DNA of 64,000 nt from positions 21,645,501-21,709,500 of the forward strand of contig NC_068559.1 of the NCBI RefSeq assembly GCF_022201045.2. Direction: 5' to 3'. The notes beneath the pieces were generated by a model. The model had not been told where the DNA came from. It did no database searches and was given only the letters and a program-made list of their open reading frames with translations. Origin of the DNA: Citrus sinensis (lineage: Eukaryota; Streptophyta; Magnoliopsida; Sapindales; Rutaceae). The position numbers and the translations under genes are program-made. This document shows, in pieces, positions 33,032-44,470 of this stretch (its first letter is position 1; each line of letters begins with the position of its first letter).

Positions 33032-36000
33032 ATGGCAACCAAATCCAAGTAAGTATACTCACTGTTTCTGTCTGGATCTGTTTCTTTTTTTTTTTTTCTT
33101 TTTGAATTTCTTTATCTGGGTTGTGTTCATTTTTGGTCTATTTTTGTTCAAAAAGAAAAAAAAAAATTGTTCTTAATTTGTTTATGATCTGTAGGTTAGG
33201 ATTTTTTTTTTCTGTTAAAGTTACAATTTTGCTTCAGTTTTATTTGTGATCAGTCTATTATCTTAAACTCTGGAACAAATTTTGATTTTGATTTTTTTTT
33301 TGTCTATATGAGTTTCCCTTAATTTGCTTAACTTTTTATCCTAATTTTAATTTGTGTTCTTTTTGTGATTCCCTTAATGGGTTGGATCTGTTCTTGAAAA
33401 AGATGTGTTGTTCTTTCAAATTATGACACTAGAATTGTATGCAAAGTTTCTATTTTTGGCATATACTGCTTGGATTCTGTTTTGAGTTTTGGCAAGAGTT
33501 ATATTTACATATATGGCATTACAAATTCTATGTAATGGTTTCTGATTTGGTAGACAAGTGACAAAATTTTGAACTTGATCAGATCTGCTTTATCTGAAAC
33601 TCCTAGCAAAGCTTCCCCAGCTACTCCAAGAGCGAGTAAAGTTGGAAAGGGAGTGACTAAGCCAGAAACTGATTCACATTCTCCCCTGCAAAATTCTCGG
33701 CTTTCTATTGATAGATCCCCGCGGTCTATTAACTCGAAGCCCTCAATTGAACGTCGATCCCCCAAGGTTGCTTCAACCCCACCTGCTAAGGTTGCTATTA
33801 CCCCATCAGCTAAGGCCGCTACACCACCAGTGAAGGCTGCTACCCCACCTGAAGTAAGTTTTAGGAATTGATAATAAAGTTTGGTGCCTTTGTTTTTCAA
33901 TATTTGGAGTTTGTTTGGTTTGTTTTGAAAAGTGCCATTTTGGAAATTCCCATAAAGTTTGAAAATGAAGTTAAAGTCTTTGGGATTGCCGTGACTAAAT
34001 ATGATCTATTTGTATGGAATACGACCATTAAGCTGCTTTGGTCACTGGAAATTGATATTCTAGCATGAAATGGTTGTCTTTTGAACAAAGCTCTTGTGCT
34101 TGTCAGTGTGAGAGTTTTGATGTCACATGAATTGAAAATGAAAATCAGAAGGAAAAGAGAGCTCTGAAGTGTATTTTCTTTAACATAATTTGGTTTTGTC
34201 GGACATGAAAGATTGTCCTTAGGAATAGAAGCAAACATGTCTTTATACTGAAATTTATGCAAATTTTGATCTGCATTATTATTTGGTTTTGATTTTCAGA
34301 AGTCCCAATCACGGCTTGTAAAGGGATCGGAATTGCAGGCTCAATTGAATCTTGTTCAGGAAGATCTTAAGAAAGCAAAAGAAAAGATAGAATTAATTGA
34401 GAAAGAGAAGGTGCAAGCTATTGATGAGCTAAAAGAAGCACAGAGAGTCGCTGAAGAGGCAAATGAGAAACTGCAAGAGGCTTTGATGGCTCAAAAGCGT
34501 GCCGAGGAGAATTCTGAAATTGAGAAGTTCCGGGCTGTTGAAATGGAACAGGCAGGAATTGAGGCATCCCAGAAAAAGGAAGAAGAATGGCAAAAAGAGA
34601 TTGAAGCAGTGAGGAACCAACATGCTTTGGATGTAGCTTCTCTCTTGTCTACTACGCAGGAGCTTCAGAGGATTAAGCAAGAACTGGCAATGACAACTGA
34701 CGCAAAGAACCAGGCATTGAGCCATGCCGATGATGCCACTAAGATTGCTGAGCTTCATGTTGAAAAGGTGGAGATTCTCTCATCTGAGTTGACCCGGTTG
34801 AAGGCTTTGCTTGATTCACAGCGTGAAACAGAGTCCATTAAGAATAGGGAGCTGGTTTTGAAGCTTGAGGAGGAGATAGATACTTTAAAGGAAGAACTTG
34901 AGAAATCTAGAACTATCAAAAAAAAATTAATGGAAAGAGAAGCTTCTATTGAACAGCTTAACATCGAGCTAGAGGCTGCAAAGATGGCTGAATCTTATGC
35001 TCGTAATTTAGTGGAGGAGTGGAAAATCAGGGTGGAGGAATTAGAAATGCAGGCTGAGGAAGCACATAAGTTGAAGAGATCTGCTTCAGAGTCCTTGGAT
35101 GCAGTCATGAGACAGCTGGAGGGTAACAATGATAAATTGCATGATGCAGAATCTGAAATTGCTGCTCTTAAAGAGAAAGTGGGATTGTTGGAAATGACAA
35201 TTGGAAGACAGAAAGCGGATCTTGATGAATCAGAGCGTAAGCATAGTATGGCTAAGAATGAAACTTCTGAAATGGCAAAAACGGTTGAGTCTTTGAAGTT
35301 TGAGCTGGAGACTGTGAAGGAGGAAAAAGCTCAGGCTTTGAACAATGAGAAGCTTGCAGCATCTAGTGTTCAAAACCTATTGGAAGAGAAACACAAACTC
35401 ATAAATGAATTGGAAAATTCCAGGGAAGAAGAGGAGAAGAGCAAGAAGGCAATGGAAAGCTTAGCTTCTGCCTTACATGAAGTTTCTGTTGAAGCAAGGG
35501 AAGCCAAAGAAAAGCTTTTATCCAGTCAAACCGAGCATGAAACTTATGAGGCGCAGATAGAAGATATAAGGATAGTCCTGAAAGCAACAAATGAGAAGTA
35601 TGAAAGCATGCTTGATGATACAAAACATGAGATTGGTCTTCTTACAAATACCATTAAAGAAGCCAAAGATGAATCCAAGATATCCAAGGCTGAGTGGGAG
35701 CAAAAGGAACTTCATTTGGTGGATTGTGTAAAGAAATCTGAAGAAGAAAACTCTTCACTGGAAAAAGAAATAAATAGGCTGGTCAACCTGTTAAAAGAAA
35801 CTGAGGAGGATGCTTGTGCCACAAAAGAGGAAGAAGCTCAGCTGAGGGATAGCCTAAAGGAGGTTGAAGCTGAGGTGATTTATATGCAGGAAACTCTTGG
35901 GCAAGCAAGGGCTGAGAGCATGAAACTGAAGGAGAGTTTGTTGGACAAAGAAACCGAGTTGCAAAGTGTCATTCAAGAAAATGAGGAGCTCCGAGCTAGA

Positions 36001-36621
36001 GAAGCGGATTCTGTTAAAAAGGTTGAAGAGTTGTCTGGTTTGCTTGAAGAAGCTATGGCCAAGAAGCAAACTGCGGAAAATGGTGAGCTTACAGACAGCG
36101 AAAAAGACTATGATCTCCTTCCCAAGGTTGTTGAATTCTCTGAAGAGAATGGACATGCAAGAGGAGAAGAGAAGCCCAAAATGGAGCTTCCAGTGCAAGA
36201 ATGCAAGGAACAGAATTTGGAAAATTCCAAAGAAGAGACAAATGGCATGACTGATGAGACTGTTGAACTAGCTGCTGCCAAGATTGATAATGTCAATGGA
36301 AAGCTGAAGGAAGATGAAAGCAAAGAGAAAGAAGATGATTCAGTAGAAGTTGAATTCAAGATGTGGGAGAGCTGCAAGATTGAGAAGGAGCTTTCACCAG
36401 ACAGAGAGCCAGAACCAGAATCCTTCGAAGAGGAAACAAACTCAAAGGTGGAGGGCAGTGAAAACTTTGGTCAGATTAATGGGCTATCTTCTTCAGAGAA
36501 CATCGACGATGGTGGAAGCTCACCGTCAAAGCAACAGCAGCTGCAGCAGAAGAAGAAGAAACCTTTCATCCGAAAGTTTGGAAGCTTACTGAAGAAGAAG
36601 CAGGCTACCACCCCCAAGTAG
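33032..36621 (+). CDS. WEB family coiled-coil protein (At3g02930/At5g16730-like), 869 aa
   Basis: There are three exons: 33032-33048, 33583-33853 and 34300-36621. All have GT/AG junctions and together make 870 codons including the stop. The protein starts MATKSKSALSETPSKASPATP, a basic Ser/Pro-rich head of about 110 residues with several TPP and SP sites. A very long coiled coil (about 115-690) follows, with VEILSSELTRLKALLDS, AAKMAESYA and EKSKKAMESLASALHE blocks that I recognise from the family. Then come SEKDYDLLPKVVEFSEENG and VEFKMWESCKIEK, and a basic end GSLLKKKQ. The family is related to WEB1, which acts in chloroplast photorelocation; these members are annotated as chloroplastic, but direct functions are poorly known. 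Exon 1 carries only 17 coding bases, so a start at an internal ATG would lose the head. Confidence 0.9.
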
Positions 36622-37802
36622 AGGAAGAAAATCACTTTATGGCCTGACTTAGCCTGACTAGCAGGCAGGTATATTGGATACTATCTTGCAACTTATTGTG
36701 TTTGCTTTATTGTTTTTTTGCATCTGATTTTCAGAATAGGTTTAAAATGGAAAGGCTTGTATTATGTTTAGTTTTCTTTTAAGGGTCTTTCTTTTTCCCT
36801 CTTTTTTTTTTAAAATGTGACTCCCCATGGCTGGGAGTTTCTTCTATGTGATGGAGATTCTTTGTTCTTAATTCTTTTCCCTGCCCTTCTTATCTAAATT
36901 TCATGAAGAGGAGTGGTATTGTGTAACTTCTAATTGTATTTTGATTTGCTGTCAATTATTTCTACACAAAGAATTTATATGTGACCTACCTGAGGCTATA
37001 ACTTAGATTGTGAGCACTTATTCTACTTATTCTTGTCTATTAACTACTAATCATTCACATGTATTTACTGAGGAAAAAATTAAATTTTGCAGGAGATCTT
37101 GATCAATGTTATTATCTTTAGATTGTGAGCACTTACTGGAGTAACTATCAGTTTTGTGATTCGTAATAAGATCAGGAAACATCTAAAACAGATTTAATAC
37201 TGCACACATGCTAAGAAGAATTTCCTGAGCTTGTGTCTTTTGGCAACGAGTTCAGATATGAATTATGTAAGAGTGGGTAAAAGCTACTTTTTAAAAAATT
37301 ACTTTGTGGTGAACATTTTTGACTTTGAAGTTGCCATTCCATGTAGTACTATGAGGAAATGATTAGCTGCTCTGAAAAGCTCATGTGAATGTGATAATCA
37401 CTTTGACTACAGGAAGATACAATAAATTAGGCCATATTTGTACTGTTTAACTCCAAAATTAGAAAATGCACAGTTAAACAGTCAAAATAAATGCTCTTTC
37501 AAGAAGAGACAAAAGGAAAGATGCTTGGACTTGAAGATTCCATAACAAAATGCTTTAGGCAAAAGAATACTGAGACGGAGCTGGGCCTGGGCCCTTTTTG
37601 GTAGTGGGTTACATCACACTGTTGCCATTTCATTAATGTTGCTTAATCTTCAGCGAAAGTTACCAAATTTCTGCTCTTTTTCATATGATTCTTTTTTGCC
37701 CCTTTGTGTTTATTATTTTGGCTTCTTGTGAAAAATTGGCTCCAAGCTGCAACTTGAAATTGGTTTTGCAATTTAGGACTCGTAAAATTAAGCCCCTTGT
37801 AA
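36622..37802. other. 3' UTR and spacer after the WEB-family gene
   Basis: Transcribed 3' UTR probably extends a few hundred bases, with T-rich DNA near 36705-36815. I see no further gene. Confidence 0.45.
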
Positions 37803-37811
37803 TATATAAAT

Positions 37812-38570
37812 GGAAAAAGGATAATTACACCTCCAACGTTTAGACAAATGGACAAAAACTTCCCTAACGTTTTAAAAAAGATATTTACATTCTCATTCAC
37901 TAACGGAAACATTTACTTTTAATGAAAATAGTAATTTTAACATATAATTACTGTTATATCCTTATAGCACATAAAAAAATAATTGTTAATTGTCCAATAT
38001 ATCCATATATTGTTAATAAAATTACAAATATACCCTCATTACCCAATTTCTCTATTTAATTTTTTATCAAATTCTCTCTTCAAGCCAAATAAATTTAATC
38101 CATTATCAATTTTTATGCTTATTGGATATGTTATTTAATACAATTAAGATACGATTTTTGTGATTATTATTATAACCAGCCTTTTTTATTTTGTTGATTA
38201 TACAAGTTTAAATGATTGACATGTAGAGAATTGTTATTCTTATGGCATTAATAACTAATTTTATTTTTATTTTTTAGTAATTGATTAAATTTATTTGGCT
38301 TGAAGAGAGAATTTGATAAAAATTTAAATAGAGGAATTGGACAATGAGAGTATATTTATAATTTTATTAACAATATATGGATAAATTGGACAATTAACAA
38401 TTATTTTTTTATGTGCTAAAAGGGTACAACGGTAATTATATATTAAAATTACTATTTACGTTAAAAGTAACTGTTTTCGTTAGTAAATGAAGATATAAAT
38501 ATCTTTTTCAAAATATTAGAGGAGTTTTTATTTCTTTGTTTAAACGTTGGAGTTTATTTTTCCTTTTCCC
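37812..38570. mobile_element. Large fold-back Mutator-like element (759 bp)
   Basis: Two inverted arms of roughly 300 bp pair across the element: AACGTTTA near 37838 with TAAACGTT near 38541, and AATTGTCCAA with TTGGACAATT further in. The flanks are TATATAAAT (37803-37811) and TATTTAAAT (38571-38579), a 9-bp duplication with one mismatch. It is non-coding. Transcripts would form a long hairpin. Confidence 0.8.
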
Positions 38571-38579
38571 TATTTAAAT

Positions 38580-39446
38580 CAAGATCCAATCTGATGCAGA
38601 ATTGAAAATTCCTTTAATAATAATAAGAAGAAGACCTGTTGGGCTATTCTCTTTGTAAACCTTTGGGAATCCCATTGGGAAAAGAAAAAGAAAAGTAAAC
38701 CATCGTTGCCATGGCTTTTGACTTGAACTTTGCCCGAGTCTGGAAGCTGCCATCCCCAAGACCTCCCACGCCTTCAAATGTCCATTATATGACAAACCAA
38801 AACATAACAGTCCCATTTTTCCAACAAATGCCAATACCAGAGTCAATAGAAATGCAGGGTAAGAAACAGTGGAAAACAGGGGAAGTTATAAAAGATCGAG
38901 TCATGGCAATTGCGATCAGAATTTCCAGAACCAGAAGCATCAGCTAATGCAAAAGCAGAGCAATGAGGATGGCCATGTGTGGCATGTGTATGAACAGGAC
39001 CTACTAACCTCCCAGGCTCCCATGACCTTCAATAGTGTTGAGTAATGTCATGATTTTGAGTTGGGTATTGATTTATTGACGAGAAAAGTTGATCAATGTG
39101 ATTCAAAACGAGAGAAATGGCGACATGAAAGTGTGTGGAATATGTGCGTGAGATTGGCTTGGGTTGACAAGTATGTGTGCGGTACTGTTATGTGACCTAA
39201 ATAATGACATTATGAGTTAACATCTTCATTATTCAAGCAAGTTGAAGTTTAATTAGGTTTTATCTAATAATAACAACTCAGTGGAAAGTTACAGTATGAC
39301 ACGCTACTAGAATTCAATACATATAGCTATCTTTTCTATCTTTTTTTGGAAAAAAAAAAGATAATTTCATCAAGTTTTCTTAATCTTTGTTTGCACTATG
39401 ACTAGTAAACCACCATACAACATATTATTTTAAATATACTAATTAA
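38580..39446. other. Spacer with an unsupported 78-codon ORF
   Basis: An ORF at 38711-38947 (plus strand) starts MAFDLNFARVWKLPSPRPPTP. I do not recognise it, and a 90-codon ORF overlaps it on the other strand. It may be chance or a small unknown gene. Confidence 0.3.
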
Positions 39447-40343
39447 TCAATTAACAAGATCTAAATTAACAAGAGCAAAACAGAGCTCATTATTATTATG
39501 CGCAAGTCTAAAAGCATAGAGCTGCACAGTTGATCCAATTTGGAGTTGATTGGCGGCGTTGCACAGAACTTCTTTATGCCAAGTCGTAATGAGATTTAAA
39601 GTAGTAGAGCTCATTTTCCACTTCTTCAACGTCACTTCCGTCACCTTGTTTAGACATGGCTCAATCAGTTTAACATTCTCCATAGGTTTTTCTCTATCAA
39701 CAACCCACTGCTTCTCCTCTGGCTCAAGAAAATTATTCTCTATTTGTTTAAAGGGAATTGATAATCGGTTGTTTTGGTTAGTTGTGTCACACGAAAACAA
39801 TTGTTTCTGAATGACTCGCACAACTTTTGAACCACCCATCTCTTCAATCTTGTTCTTGAATCTTTCCGGCATCTCGGGTCTTGCCGCTATTACTTGTGAT
39901 GCTGATGCGGCAGTTCTGTTCTTATTTTTATTAATATTAGCCTTAGTAGTGATCTTTCTCCTTTGTTTCTGCTCTTGCACAATAATATTATTATTTTTGC
40001 TGCTGCTGCTGGTATGAATTTGATCAAAGCATCTCTTCTTATTTCGATGATCATGATCGTGATCAGCTTGGGGTTGAGGGGGCTTGCTGTGGCTGCATGA
40101 CCCGCTTCTACTTCTTTTAGGCACATGGTCAAAGCCCCAGAGGCAGCAGCTGGGATCATTCTTGGTCTTATTACTTGCCCTTGCAGCAGCTGCTGCTCTT
40201 ACTTCAACTAATCGGTGAGCAAATTCTCTGACGATTCTCTCAGTCAGCAGTCTCTCTTTCAGTTCCTCATTGCCTTTAGCAGCTTCATCTGCCTCTCTAG
40301 CAAGACGCTCAAAGGACCCTCCATCATCAACGGGAATCATCAT
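39447..40343 (-). CDS. B3 domain-containing protein (DUF313 type), B3-1
   Basis: An intronless ORF of 298 residues. The N-terminal part (about 10-60) is a charged helix with FERLAREADEAAKGNEELKERLLTERIVREF. The middle is Lys/Arg-rich with His runs and probable nuclear signals (NKKRCFDQ, KQRRK). The C-terminal 145 residues form the plant-specific B3/DUF313 region: MPERFKNKIEEMGGSKVV, RLSIPFKQIENNFLEPEEK, VKLIEPCLNKVTEVTLKKW, ending QLYAFR...ELCFALVNLDLVN. Such proteins are presumed nuclear DNA-binding factors; targets of this subgroup are unknown. It belongs to a local family with 47619-48479, 53877-54367 and 62112-62615. Confidence 0.85.
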   Translation of the reverse strand: MMIPVDDGGSFERLAREADEAAKGNEELKERLLTERIVREFAHRLVEVRAAAAARASNKTKNDPSCCLWGFDHVPKRSRSGSCSHSKPPQPQADHDHDHRNKKRCFDQIHTSSSSKNNNIIVQEQKQRRKITTKANINKNKNRTAASASQVIAARPEMPERFKNKIEEMGGSKVVRVIQKQLFSCDTTNQNNRLSIPFKQIENNFLEPEEKQWVVDREKPMENVKLIEPCLNKVTEVTLKKWKMSSTTLNLITTWHKEVLCNAANQLQIGSTVQLYAFRLAHNNNELCFALVNLDLVN

Positions 40344-41053
40344 AATTGAAAGCTAGGGTTTGTTTATCAATAATGATAATCCTGGAGTTTTTTGGTATAT
40401 TGGTGGCTACTTATAATTAGGTACAAAATCAGTAATCCTAGTTCTGCGCAAATTGGGTTTCAGGAAAAGTCCATGAAATTACTTAACTAGCTATGCTTCC
40501 TACTAAAATAAAGTGGAGAGTATTAAATCTAATTATACTAAGATTATTCGGAAATATTCTCCTGATGCAAGCGGGTTTACTTTAAATTACCTGAACTTTT
40601 ATATCATGATGGTTTGGAATGATGGAGGCCGTTAACTAATTTTGGCGCCAGGTTATGTAAATTAATTGGAATTTAAATTAATTTGAATTTATACAATAAC
40701 AAACAGTGTATTGCAATTGCACTGTATTTTCTCTCCATTGCCCTAATTGCATTAATTTTATAAAGCATAAAATAATGATCCTAGTGCGAATAAAACATCA
40801 AGAAATTGTCGTTAGTTTCAAGAGAAATAGGGAGGGACGTGGTACCGTGAAGCGCAAGTAAAGGACTTGAATGAAAGAAAGCGGCAAGGAAGGTTTTTAA
40901 ACCGTTTCCTATGAAACCGAAAGAGAAGCAAAGAAGCGATATAACAACAATGCTAGGCGTGTACTCAAGCAATCCCTTTAGCAGCAGCAGCTGGCAGCAG
41001 GCAGCAACAGCAACCAAGAAGATCTGATCCGTAGTCCCAATTCTAATATATTA
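40344..41053. promoter_or_regulatory. Upstream region of B3-1 merging into the eIF2-beta retrocopy leader
   Basis: It contains AATTATAAG on the minus strand near 40410 as a possible TATA box and the palindrome TTTGGCGCCA at 40641-40650. From about 40800 the plus strand, rich in CAGCAGCAG near 40980, probably represents the 5' UTR of the eIF2-beta retrocopy. Confidence 0.4.
40641..40650. promoter_or_regulatory. E2F-type palindrome upstream of B3-1
   Basis: TTTGGCGCCA contains a perfect match to the plant E2F consensus TTTSSCGC, 298 bp upstream of the B3-1 ATG. The same motif occurs upstream of two other B3 copies. Confidence 0.45.
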
Positions 41054-42944
41054 ATGGCGGAAGAAAATCAAGTTGACATGAAGGAGGGGGTGGCAGGACT
41101 TGCCCCTTTCGATTCTACTAGAAAATAGTAGAAGAGGAAGAAGGAGGAGGAGGTTGTAATAATACAAGAAGATGATCCTGTTTCTGTGGACAAACTGGTC
41201 GAGAACGCTGAAACTTCAACAGTCTCTGATAATGATTATGAGTATGAGGATCTTCTTAGCGGGGTCTTTAACATTCTCCCGAGAGAATAATCCTAAACTC
41301 GCTGTCGAAGGAGATAGGCGGAGGGGTACTCTTATCATCAGACTTCCACAAGTTCTTCGTGAAGGACCAAAGAAAACTGTTCGAGTCAGTTGCAGGGATC
41401 ACTGCAAGGCCATGCATCGGCAGGCGGACCATGTCATGGCATTCTTGCTTGCTGAAGCGGAAACGACTGGATCCTTGATGCACAGCAAAGATTGGTCAAA
41501 GACTTTGGAAGATTACTGCGGCGATATGCCGATGAATATGTTATTTGCATAGGTGCAAAAGTTCTAACACTATGCTTTCAAAGGAGAATCGTCTCTTGTT
41601 TCTCGGATGCGAGATCCGCACCATCGGTTGCTCCTATAAAACCTGGTTTCGAGTCTCGTGTTGTAGGGGCGGGCAAATTCGGTTTGGATTGGTTTGAGAC
41701 ATATTATCAAATCGATCCAAACTTATCGGTTTGAAATATTTTCAAACCGATATCGACATAAATTTTTTGTAAACCGAACCGATCCAAACCGACTGGATCG
41801 GTTTAAATCTTCGGTTTGAGCTTATTAGCAAAATGTCTACTTCTTTTATATTATTGCATTTAAATTATTTGTTATTTTTTGTTTCTGTCATCCAAATTGA
41901 TACTGCTTTTATATTTGTTCACAATATAATACATTCTAATAAAGAAATTCTCCCCATGTTCAATCAAAACGAACTCACAAAATTCATTCACAACAGAATA
42001 CATTCTAATAAAGAAGTTCTCCCCATGTTCAATCAAAACAAACTCACAAAATTAAAATAAACTTGAACAACATTTGACAATCAAAATATTGTGCATCTTG
42101 TCGTCAAAACTTATGGCTCAATTGCTTTTCATTTGTCAAAATCTGCATAAAATGACAAATATAATTAGTTAGAAAAATAATCAAACAAATTATCATCAAT
42201 TATACCAAAATCCATTTTAGCTTTGACTAAAATGAAATAAAACCGTAGCAAGAAAAATAAAACCAAAACATACATCAGGGCTCAGGTTTCGATTTGTGAA
42301 ATTATTACAATGAGACTTGAGAATGAGCGATTGAGATTGAGAGAGTTGGGAACGACATGAGGTGAGAGCTTCTATAATTAATAAAGATTAAAAAATTAGT
42401 TATGGAATTAATTAATCAAATAAATTATCATCAATTATACCAAAATCCATTTTAACTTTTGACTAAAATGAAATAAAATCGTAGCAAGAAAAATAAAATC
42501 AAAACATACCTCACGACACTTGAGAATGAGCGATTGAGATTAAGAGAGTTGAGAATGATAGGAATTAAGAAGCACTGGAGGTGGAGGTGGAGGCAACTGT
42601 GAGTGTTGGAAAATTAGGTTTGTGTTTTTGTTTTTATAGTAAGAGGTATGCTATTGTGTATGAAAGTGTACATTTCCTTTGTTAATAATCCAATACTAAA
42701 TTGACACATCATATATCTTAAAACTTTTTAAATTTTGGATTGGATCGGTTTGAATCCATTTGGAATTCTTCCAAACCAAAATCCAAACCGAGTGATGTCG
42801 GTTTGCAATCCAATAAACCGAAACCAATGTTTTTACTAATGAAACTGATCCAAACCGATCCAAATGGTCGGTTTGGATCGGTACGGTTAAAATATGCCCA
42901 TCCCTATCGTGTTGGCCTTAGGAATTAATATAGCTGGAACCTGA
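41054..42944 (+). pseudogene. Intronless eIF2-beta retrocopy, disabled and split by a hAT element
   Basis: Starting MAEENQVDMKEGVAGLAPFDSTRK, the sequence tracks eukaryotic initiation factor 2 subunit beta without introns: DEYEYEDLL-like region, FNILRENNP, RLPQVLREG.KKTV, CKAMHRQ.DHVMAFLLAE, LRRYADEYVICIG, SVAPIKPGF. Several stops replace the poly-Lys stretch soon after residue 24, and frameshifts follow (two overlapping frames at 41172-41552 and 41492-41734). After a 1243-bp hAT insertion the last codons (...IAGT, stop at 42942) resume. The lack of introns and the leader-like upstream sequence point to a retrotransposed mRNA. It is not a working translation factor gene. Confidence 0.85.
41664..42906. 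mobile_element. Non-autonomous hAT-like element (1243 bp) inside the eIF2-beta retrocopy
   Basis: The ends TAGGGGCGGGCA and, at the right, TGCCCATCCCTA form imperfect inverted repeats. They are flanked by a perfect 8-bp duplication TCGTGTTG (41656-41663 and 42907-42914). Subterminal regions are packed with the motif TCGGTTTGGATCGG and its complement AACCGATCC in many copies. An internal duplicated segment containing AACAGAATACATTCTAATAA-like repeats lies at 41920-42060, and another at 42180-42260 / 42415-42500. It does not code for a transposase. Confidence 0.9.
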
Positions 42945-43239
42945 TCTCGTTGTTGTTGGCCTCCTCGAAGCTGTTTTCATGTTTACTTTGCATTTTATAA
43001 TTATTTAGTATTTTGATTTTGACTAAATATAGATGATCCTTTATCACTATAATGAGTATCCTTTTATTACTGTTGTGTGAATGCTCAAATTAAAATTCCT
43101 CTTAACCTTAGAAGTTAAGACTGCTTTTCAAACAAGAAGAAATTTTAATGTATAAGGGACCTTGAAGAGTAGGTTATTCTCTATCCAAGTAGACTGAAAC
43201 TGCCTCTTCACTTCGGTCAATTCAAACAAGAGCTTCTTA
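42945..43239. other. 3' end of the eIF2-beta retrocopy and start of the F-box flank relic
   Basis: 42945-43060 probably derives from the eIF2-beta 3' UTR. From about 43170 the sequence resembles the DNA downstream of the F-box gene (54920 onward). Confidence 0.4.
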
Positions 43240-44470
43240 TACCATTTAGAGTGGTGCTAAACGTTGGGAAGGCTGAGAGAACCCTGAGAGAAACGGCAGC
43301 TTGTGCTGTCGTTTCGCGCGTGTTCTCGTGGCCCCACCCCCACTTTACTTTCTCTTTTCTTTTTAACTTAACGTTTATTGCAGTCAACTCATCTCTCTAG
43401 CACCAGAAACTACCGTATCTTCTCCCTCCCCTCAATTGCATCGGCATCATCGGCACTCTCTCTCGTCAACGGCATCGTTACCAACAACCACCTCTTTCTC
43501 TTCAGCTCGTCACGATAGACACCATAAGTCCGGTTCGTCACTTCGTCTGGATCTCTCCATTATTCCAAGTGCGTTTCCCCTATTTTTTTGTTCTGAAAAA
43601 CCCAAACAAATGAAGAACAACACTTGTATTGATTTTGATTTTTTGATTCCAAGTCAAAGGGGTGCTTGGCTTTTAATTATACAAGATAGAAGACGAAACC
43701 AAATTTTGATGTTGATGAAGAAGAAGAAACAAAATTGACAGGAGGAAGAAGAAGATAATTGTTATGATGATGTTTTTGATGAAGAAGATGAAATTGACGA
43801 TGGAGAGAAGTAACGAAGAAATTGCAGAAGAGAGAGAAAGAAAAAAGTGAAGAAGAAGAAGAAAAAATAATATAAAAACAAAAGAGAGATAAAATAATAT
43901 AAAAACAAAAGAGAAAATGCTTAAAGTAAAGTGGGAGTGGGGCCAAGAGAACACGCACGAAGCGGCAGCACAAGCTGCTGTTTCTCTCAGTCTTCCCGAT
44001 GTTAAGCATTTTCCTACCATTTATACATCAAAGAGGTAATATGACAAAATTTGGCCTCCAACAAGAAAACTCTGGCCTTCAACAAGCATATCATTAATTG
44101 ATGATGAGCGCTATATAAAGTATTCAGCAAACCCTTCAGTGTTCATCATAATCACTAGACTTTCCAACGACCAACCAAGCTTATGATTATTTAAAACTCC
44201 AAGGTGTCCTTTTTGTATGTGCATTAGATTGAACAATATTGAGGCATTTCACAAATTTACTTTACTCTGTTGATTTCTCTTATTCCAATCCCTCTTCTAC
44301 ATGCTAATTAAACTAATTGAGAACCCTTTGAAGCAATAATAACTATCAGGCTTGGTACTGGAAAGAATGGATGGGGACAAATCATAATCAATCTACTTAA
44401 GAAAATATTTTTCTTTCGACGATTCAGAAGGGCGATATACCATACGGGAAAGCAATTTATCTATTCCCTC
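43170..44470. pseudogene. Relic of the F-box downstream flank, interrupted by a MULE
   Basis: Ignoring the MULE at 43249-44014, the stretch 43170-43248 plus 44024-44470 aligns with 54920-55450 downstream of the F-box gene. Shared pieces include AGCTTCT, GAGGTAATATGACA and ACTTTCCAACGACCAACCAAGC, and the GTGCATTAGATTGAA part. No F-box coding sequence remains. It shows that a further B3/F-box unit once lay here. Confidence 0.65.
43249..44014. mobile_element. Mutator-like element (766 bp), GAGT...TTTTCC family
   Basis: A perfect 9-bp duplication TACCATTTA flanks it (43240-43248 and 44015-44023). Inverted repeats of about 100 bp start GAGTGGTGCTAAACGTTGGG and end TTAAGCATTTTCC, with the strongly matched inner part GGCCCCAC...CACTTTACTTT. 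The interior is purine/pyrimidine biased and without a credible gene. The outermost bases resemble those of the Pack-MULE at 45362-46654. Confidence 0.88.

Noticed and set aside
34429..36377. Minus-strand ORFs across the WEB-family exon
   Set aside because: Leu/Ser/Phe-rich antisense of a Glu/Lys coiled coil; no independent evidence.
41172..41734. eIF2-beta-like frames as a working gene
   Set aside because: Stops after about 24 codons, frameshifts, and a hAT insertion; only a retrocopy relic.
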